Source of the DNA: Planctomycetota bacterium
GTDB taxonomy: Bacteria > Planctomycetota > PUPC01 > JACPCR01
Assembly (NCBI GenBank): GCA_027625095.1
Contig: JAQBXN010000032.1
Span: 1 to 64,000, forward strand
Length of the DNA: 64,000 bases
Direction of reading: 5' to 3'
A program made the position numbers and the translations under genes. Every line of letters begins with the position of its first letter. The stretch's first letter is position 1. Shown piece after piece: positions 10,898 to 19,295 of this stretch. The notes below the pieces were generated by a model. The model did not search any database. It was not told the DNA's origin and was given only the letters and a program-made list of their open reading frames with translations.

Positions 10898-11657
10898 TCA
10901 GAAGCTCCTGAAGCCCGGGGTATTCCATCCATATATCCGTCATAGATTTCACGCCGTTTTCTTTAGCATCTTTGTGACTCAGCCGAAAGATGATCCCGTA
11001 TCTGATGTGGGCCGAGGTGTTCGGCGCCGCAGAGTGTTTGAGCTGGTGGTGCGTGAAGCAGACATCGCCGGCCTTTCCGGTAATTTGAACGGGTGGAAGA
11101 GGCGCTTCTATTTTCGGTTGTCCATCCTTCAGGACATCGGTGCCGTGTTCCTTGAAGTAATCTTCAAACATTTTGTGAGTGCGCGGCCAGACGGTGAAGT
11201 TGCCACTGAACGGCTCTGGTAAATCGTTCAACAGTACCACGGCCAGCGCGGTAAACCCGCGACTGTAGGTGCCCTGTTCGCTGCCGTTCAGGCCGCTGCC
11301 GATTCCATCGAGGTGCCCATGCGGTTCTCCGGGAGAAGTTCCGATCGGACTGGGAAACCGCAGCCCGATCTGACCGTAGCCTTGTTCTTTGATATTTCCT
11401 TCACCCATGAGCGACAGTGCCAGCGGCAGCAGGGGCGTCCTGTTTGCCAGGTCGGTGATAGGCATCGAGGTGGTCACCGGACGGCAGTAAGTCTGCGAGC
11501 GCATGATCGGCAGGTCATCGTGATTCATCCCTTCATCGCCGAGATGGTTGTTGATGGCCCGCAGGGCCTCGTTGATCATCAACTGGGGCACGACGCCGCG
11601 TGCGACGACGTATCCCTCTTCTATGAAATGGAGCTTTTGTTCTCTGGAGAATTGCAT
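10890..11657 (-). CDS. phytanoyl-CoA dioxygenase family protein
   Basis: PHGHLDGIG, FTVWPRTHKMFEDYF, VCFTHHQLKHSAAPNTSAHIRYGIIFRL; 8-nt overlap with the upstream hydrolase gene. Confidence 0.8.
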   Translation of the reverse strand: MQFSREQKLHFIEEGYVVARGVVPQLMINEALRAINNHLGDEGMNHDDLPIMRSQTYCRPVTTSMPITDLANRTPLLPLALSLMGEGNIKEQGYGQIGLRFPSPIGTSPGEPHGHLDGIGSGLNGSEQGTYSRGFTALAVVLLNDLPEPFSGNFTVWPRTHKMFEDYFKEHGTDVLKDGQPKIEAPLPPVQITGKAGDVCFTHHQLKHSAAPNTSAHIRYGIIFRLSHKDAKENGVKSMTDIWMEYPGLQELLNE

Positions 11658-11914
11658 CGAAAAAAAACCTGGAATAAATGGTTAAAGAAATAAGCGGCGG
11701 ATCTTATTCGGCTTTGGGAACGACTTTAAGATACCGGCGTCAAAAAATGTTCAAGAAGAGCCTTGCCCTTTTCCATCAGAGATGTCAAATAATGAGACCG
11801 CGTGGGCATTCATCAAATAAGTAACGGATGATCTGCTTAGATCAGCAACTGCTGACAGGGATGACCTCCTCAACTTTTTCGTGGTCGCGGCCTCTCCAAC
11901 TGCTGAACAGAATT

Positions 11915-13651
11915 ATGGACCTTACAGGTCAGACAATCGGAAAATACCGAATTTACGAAGAAATCGGCAGAGGCAGTATTTCTACCGCATACAGGGCGAT
12001 CAATACAAACCTTGGCAAATCGGTGGCAATCAAGGTGCTCAATGCTGAATTCAGGAACGACCCGCTGGTGGTCAGTATCTTTCATGACAAGGCACAATCT
12101 GGTGCCCGGCTCAATCATCCCGGCATCTCACAGATTCATGACCTTGTCGTGCATGAAAACCTCCTGTTCATCGTGACCGAATTCATCGAAGGCCAGAAAT
12201 TGAGCGATATCGTCGAGAACGAGGGGCCCTATTCTCCCAATGAAGGCCTGCGACTGCTTGAAGCTCTTACGGACGCCATGGCCTTTGCGCACGACAAGCA
12301 CATCGTTCACCACAACATCAAACCGCACAACATCATTATCGATCCCAGCGGCAGGCCCATCATCATTGATTTCGGCATGGCCATGGTTGGCCTCACCGAG
12401 ATGCTGCCCTCACAGGATGGCAATATCGAGCGTGTCAGGTTTATGTCTCCTGAAGAGATTGAAGGTAATGAGGTAGATTTCAGGACTGATCTCTGGAGTC
12501 TTGGCGTGACGGCTTATTATCTGTTTACCGGGCACTACCCATTTGATGGAGAGACCCCTGAGGAGGTGAAGGAGCAGATCCGGGTGCGACGAATGATTGC
12601 CTACCCGACGGAAATCGATCCCAGCCTTCCCAAGGCCATCGATCAGATCCTCGGACATCTGCTCGCCCTGGATCCACTGAAACGTGATCCTTCCGCCATG
12701 CACGTAAAGCAGGAGATCGTCGATTTGCTCGAGTTACTCTCTGACCCGAATGCCTCAACCTCATCCTCCCCTGACCAACCTGAGAGGGTGTCCCCAGTTT
12801 GGCGGCTACCGAAAATTCAACGAAGAGATATCGGCCATTACCGCCTGCTCGAGCTTAAAGGCACGGGCAGCTTTGCCATGGTGTACATGGCCGAGGATCA
12901 AAGGAACGGAAGACTCGTTGCACTGAAACTTCTGAAACCGGAATTCGGTGAAAGTGGCATCGTCATCGATCGTTTCCGGCAGGAAGCAGAATTCGCACAG
13001 CGGATACGACACCCCAATGTGGTGGACTTTTATGAATTCGGCGTGGCAGAGAGGAGGGGCGGAAAAGATCTCTATTTCACTATGGAATACATCGAAGGCC
13101 CGCGCCTTAAGGATCTCATCAATGAGGATCGACCGATACCAGTACGGAGAGCCCTCGAGATGGCTCGCCAGATGGCCCTTGGCCTGAACGCGGCACACCA
13201 GGTCGGCATCATTCATCGTGACCTCAAACCGGCGAACATCCTCCTGGACAAGACCGGTGAGATTCACATTGCGGATTTCGGCATTGCGGTGGCTTCACAC
13301 CTGACCGGACACCGTATGACAGAAACCGGCCAGTTGCTTGGAACGTATGCTTATATGTCACCAGAACAGGCCGAAGGCCAGGAGGTCACGAAGGCTTCAG
13401 ATGTCTACTCTTTTGGTGTGATTCTTTATGAATTGCTGACGAGCCAACTGCCAATCGAAAATGGCCCACCGCTCGTCATGCTCAAGCGTATTACGAAAGA
13501 CCATCCAACCCCGTTCCCCGAAGAGCTGGGGATCCCCACCGAACTCCAGAAGTTCGTCATGCAACTGCTGGCAAAGAGACCAGAAGAAAGATTCCAGTCA
13601 GCAGAAGGCCTGGCGGATGCAATTACTGAAATAAAAGAGGCGTTGGATTAG
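11915..13651 (+). CDS. tandem Ser/Thr protein kinase: N-terminal predicted pseudokinase domain + C-terminal active-type kinase domain
   Basis: Domain 1: IGRGSISTAYRA, VAIK, HHNIKPHN (HRD Asp replaced), DFG. Domain 2: VALK, HRDLKPANILL, DFGIA, APE-like SPE. Start taken at MDLTGQTIGKYRI; the track ORF begins at 11828. Confidence 0.88.
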   Translation: MDLTGQTIGKYRIYEEIGRGSISTAYRAINTNLGKSVAIKVLNAEFRNDPLVVSIFHDKAQSGARLNHPGISQIHDLVVHENLLFIVTEFIEGQKLSDIVENEGPYSPNEGLRLLEALTDAMAFAHDKHIVHHNIKPHNIIIDPSGRPIIIDFGMAMVGLTEMLPSQDGNIERVRFMSPEEIEGNEVDFRTDLWSLGVTAYYLFTGHYPFDGETPEEVKEQIRVRRMIAYPTEIDPSLPKAIDQILGHLLALDPLKRDPSAMHVKQEIVDLLELLSDPNASTSSSPDQPERVSPVWRLPKIQRRDIGHYRLLELKGTGSFAMVYMAEDQRNGRLVALKLLKPEFGESGIVIDRFRQEAEFAQRIRHPNVVDFYEFGVAERRGGKDLYFTMEYIEGPRLKDLINEDRPIPVRRALEMARQMALGLNAAHQVGIIHRDLKPANILLDKTGEIHIADFGIAVASHLTGHRMTETGQLLGTYAYMSPEQAEGQEVTKASDVYSFGVILYELLTSQLPIENGPPLVMLKRITKDHPTPFPEELGIPTELQKFVMQLLAKRPEERFQSAEGLADAITEIKEALD

Positions 13652-13769
13652 CGCGACGAAGCTGCGTCTTGAGTGGTGGCCACAGACCGCGCCGGCATCC
13701 AGCCAGGACGCCTTACGTCCGCGGTGACTTTGACATCCCCTCGGCTAGTAGGCCTGCAATCTTAATTTT

Positions 13770-15929
13770 GTGCAATTGATCTGGAAGAATGCGAAGGTCC
13801 GCAACCTGTTCGACTCCATGTACCGCGGCTACCCTGTCGGTTACCTGCTGCTTTGGCAGAACGGCCAGTCCGACGATCGAGCCATCGGCACGGATGCCAA
13901 GCAGAAGCCTCCCCGATTGGTGATTGTGGATGGTCAGCAGCGGCTGACGTCGCTCTACGCGGTGACCAAAGGCATCCCAGTCGTGCGGGAGAATTACGAG
14001 AGCGAACAAATCTTCATCGCTTTCAACTCGTTGGAGGAACGCTTCGAAGTGGCCGACGCGGCTATCCAGCGTGACAAGGCCTTCATCCCAGACATCTCGG
14101 TAGTGTGGAGCGAAAAGACAGACATGTTCGAGGTGGTCGACGAGTACCTCACCGGGCTGGGTGCCTCCCGTGAAGTATCCGCGGAGGAAACCAAGTGGGT
14201 TCGCAAGGCTATTGCCAAGCTACAATCTCTTCTGAGTTTTCCGCTAACAGCCCTGGAACTGGCAGCGAATATCTCCGAGGAGGATGTTTCCGAGGTCTTC
14301 GTTCGAATAAACAGCGAGGGAACACCGCTGAACCAGGCGGACTTCATCCTGACGCTGATGTCGGTGTTCTGGGACGAAGGTCGGGCGGAGTTGGAGCAAT
14401 TCTGCAGGGCCGCGCGCAAGCCAACCAAGGGCACGCCATCGCCGTTCAACCACTTCATCGAACCAGGCCCGGACCAGTTGCTGCGTGTGGGAGTAGGCGT
14501 GGCTTTCAAGCGTGCGCGGCTGCAGTACGTGTATTCAATCCTGAGAGGCAAGGATCTGGAGACCGAGCAGTTCAGTGATGAGCGCAGGGGCGAGCAGTTC
14601 GACAAACTCAAGAATGCCCAGGCGCGGACGCTGAACCTGCAATACTGGCACGACTTCATGGCCTGCATCCGCCTAGCGGGCTTCCGCAGCGGCAAGATGA
14701 TCAGTTCGCAGAACAACCTGCTATTCTCGTACATGCTCTACTTGATCGGCCGGACGGAATATGCGGTGGAGGAGTTTAAACTGCGTAAACTCATCGCGCA
14801 GTGGTTCTTCATGTCTGCAGTGACCGGCCGATTCACTGGCTCGCCGGAGTCGGCGATGGAGTTTGACCTGGCCCGGCTTCGCGACACGACCGAGGCCGAA
14901 CAGTTTGTCAGCCGGCTCCAGCGTGTATGCGATATCACTTTAACCAACGACTTCTGGGGCGTAACACTGCCGAACGACATGGCGACATCGTCACCGCGCA
15001 GCCCATCCTTGTTCGCTTACAATGCGGCTCTGGTGCTGCTGGACGCAAGAGTGCTGTTCTCCACCGCGAAAGTCGCCGAGTTGCTGGATCCGGCGATCCA
15101 GGCCAATAGGTCTGCTATCGAACGGCATCACCTTTTCCCCAAAGGCTACCTGGCCACCCTGAATATCTCGGGTACGCGGGAGACGAACCAGATTGCCAAC
15201 TATGCCTACGTGGAGTGGGCGGACAATATGAAAATCTCCGCTCAGGGGCCGGCTAACTACCTGACGGAGTTGAAAGAACGGTTCACCGGGGCCGAGCTGG
15301 CGAAGATGTATTACTACCACGCTTTGCCGGAGGAGTGGGAGCAGATGGAGTACCAGACATTCCTGGAGAAACGCCGAGAGAAGATGGCGCAGATTATTCG
15401 CGAGGGCTACCAGGAGCTGACTGTCGGACCTAAGCCCGAGGCTGCTCTCGAGGAGTTCGATCTGACTGCGGTGATCGGCAGCGGCGAGTCCGAGGCGGTG
15501 GAGTTCAAAGCAACACTCCGGACCAACATGCACACGAATGAACCGGACAAGCGGATGGAACTGTCGGCGCTGAAGACGTTAGCGGGGTTCCTGAACACCA
15601 ACGGCGGGACACTGATCGTAGGCGTGTCCGACGACGGGACGCCAGTAGGCATTGAGGCCGACAAGTTCCCAAATGAAGACAAAATGAGCCTGCATTTTGT
15701 GAATATCGTCAAGGCCCGTATGGGCCCACAGGTTATGACCGCTACAAATATTCACTTTGAAGACTATGACGACAACCGAGTGTTGGTGATACGCTGTCAG
15801 CGATCTCCGGTCCCGGTCTTTGTCAAAGACGGCGAAATTGAACGTTTCTACGTCCGCACCGGTCCATCCACGACTGAGCTGACGGCGAGTCAGACACAGG
15901 CCTACATCAAGCAGAGGTTCAAACCGTGA
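13770..15929 (+). CDS. DUF262 (GmrS-like) protein with C-terminal Schlafen/AlbA_2-type ATP-binding domain; 5' end appears damaged
   Basis: VRNLFDSMYRGYPVGYLLLW, VIVDGQQRLTSLYAV, ERHHLFPKGYL; C-terminal ESEAVEFKATLR...FLNTNGGTLIVGVSDDG. The expected N-terminal IPxFQR segment is not intact in frame. Confidence 0.8.
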   Translation: MQLIWKNAKVRNLFDSMYRGYPVGYLLLWQNGQSDDRAIGTDAKQKPPRLVIVDGQQRLTSLYAVTKGIPVVRENYESEQIFIAFNSLEERFEVADAAIQRDKAFIPDISVVWSEKTDMFEVVDEYLTGLGASREVSAEETKWVRKAIAKLQSLLSFPLTALELAANISEEDVSEVFVRINSEGTPLNQADFILTLMSVFWDEGRAELEQFCRAARKPTKGTPSPFNHFIEPGPDQLLRVGVGVAFKRARLQYVYSILRGKDLETEQFSDERRGEQFDKLKNAQARTLNLQYWHDFMACIRLAGFRSGKMISSQNNLLFSYMLYLIGRTEYAVEEFKLRKLIAQWFFMSAVTGRFTGSPESAMEFDLARLRDTTEAEQFVSRLQRVCDITLTNDFWGVTLPNDMATSSPRSPSLFAYNAALVLLDARVLFSTAKVAELLDPAIQANRSAIERHHLFPKGYLATLNISGTRETNQIANYAYVEWADNMKISAQGPANYLTELKERFTGAELAKMYYYHALPEEWEQMEYQTFLEKRREKMAQIIREGYQELTVGPKPEAALEEFDLTAVIGSGESEAVEFKATLRTNMHTNEPDKRMELSALKTLAGFLNTNGGTLIVGVSDDGTPVGIEADKFPNEDKMSLHFVNIVKARMGPQVMTATNIHFEDYDDNRVLVIRCQRSPVPVFVKDGEIERFYVRTGPSTTELTASQTQAYIKQRFKP

Positions 15930-15933
15930 CTCT

Positions 15934-16041
15934 CGCAGGTATCCAGAAGACACCTTCGCTCAACAGACCACTGCCGAGTACCTGGAGCAGCAGCTCGGCT
16001 GGGAATGGGTTTTGGCGTACAACAACAAGGACTTCGGTCCG
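15934..16041 (+). pseudogene. 5' remnant of a type I restriction hsdR gene
   Basis: Frame reads RRYPEDTFAQQTTAEYLEQQLGWEWVLAYNNKDFGP, parallel to the second remnant at 17543. Confidence 0.75.
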
Positions 16042-16082
16042 GTCATCCTGACGATCAGGGAGGTGGCGGTGTTAACAAACAG

Positions 16083-17546
16083 ATGCTTTCCAATCTCATT
16101 GCCCTCGGTGAAGGTTTCACTACCGAGTTCAAGCGATCCGGCACGTCCGGCATCGGGCGGGAGATATGCGCTTTTGCCAATGCAACTGGCGGGGTATTGA
16201 TGATCGGGGTATCCGATCATGGAGAGGTCGTCGGGGTCGGCAATCACAATCGTCTGAAATCTGAAGTGCAGGCCACTGCCCGTTCCGCCGAACCGCCTAT
16301 AGGAGTGCAAGTGGAGAGCGTCGGCGAAGTAATGTGCGTGACCGTGCCCGCCCAACAGAGCAAGCCCTACTCCTTTGGCGGCAAGTTCTTCATCCGTGAG
16401 GGTGCCAGCACTCAGCAGATGTCCCGCGACGAGATCCGCGAGTTTTTCTACAAGGAGGGACTGATCCATTTCGACGAGACCCCCTGCGATAAGTTCTCTC
16501 TGGAATCCGACCTTGGCGAGGATGTCTGGGCGCTTTTCCGTCGCCGGGCAAAGATCCCTGCTGACATGGAGCCCCTTACCGCGCTCAGGAACCTGCACCT
16601 GATCGGAGAAGACGGTCGCATGACACATGCCGGCGCCTGGCTGCTGGCGCGGGATATCCAGAAGTTCAATATCAGCGCCGACGTGGCCTGTGCACTCTTC
16701 ATGGGCACTGACAAGGTGCGGATCCTCGATCGGCGCGGCTTCAACCGTGATGTCTATTCCATGATCGACGAGGTGGTGGCCTGGATCCTCTCCAAGATCA
16801 ATGTGGAGTACATCATCAAACACGTGAAGCGGGAAGAGCGCCCGGAACTGCCGGAGGAGGCGCTGCGCGAGACCGTCGTAAATGCACTGGCTCATCGCGA
16901 CTATCGTTCCACCGCCAATGTTCAGGTTTACCTCTTCAAGGACCGGATCGAAATTGTCAGTCCGGGCGGGCTGCCGGCCGGAATGACGGAAGCGGACCTT
17001 GGAATCAAGAGCGTTCCCAGGAATCCGCTGCTGTTCGGCATGTTGCACCGGATGGACGCAGTGGAGCACATCGGCTCCGGAATCCGCCGCATCCGCGAAC
17101 TTTGCCGGGATTACGGTGTCGCTGAACCGGAGATTAAAGTTTCTGATTCGTGGGTGACTACGACGTTCAGGCGACCGACCGAACAAGTTGAGGACGAGGA
17201 GACCGCACATGGAGAGGACGACGATAAAGCCAAATTCGACAACATGTTACGAGCATTGTCGAGGGAACTGAATAGCCTGACCGGACAAGTCACCGGACAA
17301 GTCACCGGACAAGTCGCCGGACAAGTTCTACTCTTTTGCAGGGAAGCCAGAGCAAGCCGCGAGATTCAAGATTTGCTGGAGTTGAAGCATCGAGAAACAT
17401 TCCTGAAGAATTATCTAAGGCCTCTGCTTAAGATGGGTTGGATCGAAATGACCATACCGGACAAGCCGACCAGCAGTAAGCAGAAGTACCGAATCACCGC
17501 TGAGGGTAAGGCCCTGCTGGACAGGATCAACGGGGGGCAGGAATGA
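16083..17546 (+). CDS. AlbA_2 (Schlafen-like) ATP-binding / RecG-like winged-helix protein
   Basis: GFTTEFKRSG...EICAFANATGGVLMIGVSDHGEVVG, LAHRDYRSTANVQVYLFKDRIEIVSPGGLPAG, TGQV repeat. Confidence 0.85.
   Translation: MLSNLIALGEGFTTEFKRSGTSGIGREICAFANATGGVLMIGVSDHGEVVGVGNHNRLKSEVQATARSAEPPIGVQVESVGEVMCVTVPAQQSKPYSFGGKFFIREGASTQQMSRDEIREFFYKEGLIHFDETPCDKFSLESDLGEDVWALFRRRAKIPADMEPLTALRNLHLIGEDGRMTHAGAWLLARDIQKFNISADVACALFMGTDKVRILDRRGFNRDVYSMIDEVVAWILSKINVEYIIKHVKREERPELPEEALRETVVNALAHRDYRSTANVQVYLFKDRIEIVSPGGLPAGMTEADLGIKSVPRNPLLFGMLHRMDAVEHIGSGIRRIRELCRDYGVAEPEIKVSDSWVTTTFRRPTEQVEDEETAHGEDDDKAKFDNMLRALSRELNSLTGQVTGQVTGQVAGQVLLFCREARASREIQDLLELKHRETFLKNYLRPLLKMGWIEMTIPDKPTSSKQKYRITAEGKALLDRINGGQE
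17280..17327 (+). repeat. 12-bp in-frame tandem repeat x4 (accggacaagtc), encoding TGQVTGQVTGQVAGQV
   Basis: Direct sequence reading; the fourth copy has two substitutions. Confidence 0.95.
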
Positions 17547-18004
17547 GCGCCCGGTACACCGAAGACACGCTCGTTCAGCAGACCATGGCCGAGTACTTGG
17601 AGCTGCAACTCGGATGGGAGTCGGTCTATGCCTACAACAACGAAGACTTCGGGCCAGACAGCCTGCTTGGCCGCGACTCCGACCGCGAGGTGGTATTGAC
17701 ACGCATCCTGAGCGGAAAGCTTGTCGAGCTGAATCCTGAGCTGCCTGACGCGGTGTGCGGCAGATCACCGGCATCGTCGCCTCGCAAACTGTCACCGCCA
17801 CGAACCGTGAAAAGCACGGCTTGGCGCGCGACAGCGTGCAGGTGGCCTTCCGCAACGACAAAGGCGAGCCGGTGCGGCAGCGTCTGAGGGTGTTCGGCTG
17901 CGCTTAGCCAACACAACCACGTCACAGGCGTGCACGAGCTGTGGGCGGACGGTAACCTTTACCGTCCATGGGCGGACATCGTTGGGTTCGTTAATGGCCC
18001 GTAC
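17543..18004 (+). pseudogene. truncated, frameshifted 5' fragment of hsdR
   Basis: MSARYTEDTLVQQTMAEYLELQLGWESVYAYNNEDFGPDSLLGRDSDREVVLTR... then in shifted frames VRQITGIVASQTVTATNREKHGLARDSVQVAFRNDKGEPVRQRLRVF and HNHVTGVHELWADGNLYRPWADIVGFVNGP, followed by loss of homology. Confidence 0.8.
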
Positions 18005-18021
18005 TAATTTCTGTCGAGTGT

Positions 18022-18165
18022 ATGAACATCGATAGGAGCTCAAGATTGCCTTTTGAGAAGCATTTCTCTTACACTGAAGATGAAGTGCAGGCCAGGTCGG
18101 AAGGTGTCTTCGGCCACCTATTCAGGACGAAGAATGCCAGGAGTGTTGAGGAGTCAGGCGCATGA
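18022..18165 (+). CDS. small hypothetical protein (47 aa)
   Basis: MNIDRSSRLPFEKHFSYTEDEVQARSEGVFGHLFRTKNARSVEESGA*; ATGA overlap with the next gene; below the ORF-track length cutoff. Confidence 0.4.
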   Translation: MNIDRSSRLPFEKHFSYTEDEVQARSEGVFGHLFRTKNARSVEESGA

Positions 18166-19295
18166 AGAAACAGATCAAGAAGAAATCCGGTGCCAGTGCC
18201 TCCGGGAGGAAATCGAGAGGCCGAACGCGGGAAGAAGCCTCGTTCCCGGTCCCGCCTTCCCATGAAGGGCTGTCTGAAAGCTATGCTGCCGTGTTGGAAG
18301 AGATCAAGCAGCGCATCCGGACGGAACGTTTGCGGGTCGTTATGTCCGCCAACTCGGCCATGGTCCTCCTGTACTGGGATATCGGTCGCCTGATCCTGGA
18401 GCGTCAGGAGGCCGAGGGCTGGGGCGCCAAGGTCATTGACCGGCTGTCCGCGGATCTCCGTGATGCCTATTCGGACATGAAGGGCTTGTCGCCCCGGAAC
18501 CTCAAATATATGAGGGCCTTCGCCGCTGCATGGCCAGAGAGAACAATTGTGCAGCAGCTTGCTGCACAAATTCCCTGGTTCCATAACTGTGTGCTTCTGG
18601 ATCGGATTTCCGATACGCCCTCTCGCCTCTGGTATATACAGGCCGTCATTGAAAACGGTTGGTCCAGAAACATCCTCGAACTTCAGATTAAGTCGCAGGT
18701 CCACGAACGCCAGGGACAGGCCATCACCAATTTTCCCGGCACCCTCCCGCCAGAAGATTCGGACCTGGCCGCCCAGGTGTTCAAGGATCCGTATTTGTTC
18801 GACTTTCTGGGCACCGCTGACCCGCGCCGCGAGCGGGAAGTCGAACAGGCTCTCGTGGACCACATCCAACGGTTCCTGCTTGAGCTCGGCGCAGGGTTCG
18901 CCTTCGTCGGTCGGCAGGTCCATCTCGAATTCGCCAGCGCCGACTTTTACGTCGACCTCCTCTTCTACCATTTGAAGCTGCGTTGCTTCATTGTCGTGGA
19001 ACTCAAGGCAGTCCCTTTCGATCCAGGATTTGTGGGCACCCTGAACATGTACCTCTCCGCAGTGGACGACCTGTTATGTCACCCGGAAGACAAGCCCTCC
19101 ATCGGCCTGCTTCTGTGCCGATCGAAAGACGAGTTGGTAGTCGAGTACGCCCTGCGTGGTTTCAAGAAGCCCATCGGGGTGGCAGAATGGGAGACTCAAA
19201 TCGTCCGAAAGCTGCCCAGGGAATTGAAGGGCAGCCTGCCATCTGTCGAGGACATCGAGGCCGAACTTACGAGGGAGGAGAAAAATGAGGGGTGA
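18162..19295 (+). CDS. PDDEXK-type nuclease, DUF1016/YhcG family
   Basis: LLYWDIGRLI, LSPRNLKYMRAFAAAW, IPWFHNCVLLD, FYVDLLFYHLKLRCFIVVELKAVPFDPGFVGTLNMYL. Confidence 0.88.
   Translation: MKKQIKKKSGASASGRKSRGRTREEASFPVPPSHEGLSESYAAVLEEIKQRIRTERLRVVMSANSAMVLLYWDIGRLILERQEAEGWGAKVIDRLSADLRDAYSDMKGLSPRNLKYMRAFAAAWPERTIVQQLAAQIPWFHNCVLLDRISDTPSRLWYIQAVIENGWSRNILELQIKSQVHERQGQAITNFPGTLPPEDSDLAAQVFKDPYLFDFLGTADPRREREVEQALVDHIQRFLLELGAGFAFVGRQVHLEFASADFYVDLLFYHLKLRCFIVVELKAVPFDPGFVGTLNMYLSAVDDLLCHPEDKPSIGLLLCRSKDELVVEYALRGFKKPIGVAEWETQIVRKLPRELKGSLPSVEDIEAELTREEKNEG

Noticed and set aside
15960-17210. 416-aa minus-strand ORF
   Set aside because: Antisense to the AlbA_2 ATPase, whose motifs are clear on the plus strand.
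17280-17327. Possible CRISPR-like repeat
   Set aside because: Contiguous 12-bp coding repeat with no spacers; no CRISPR array or cas genes were seen in the window.
18069-18971. 300-aa minus-strand ORF
   Set aside because: Antisense to the DUF1016 nuclease gene.
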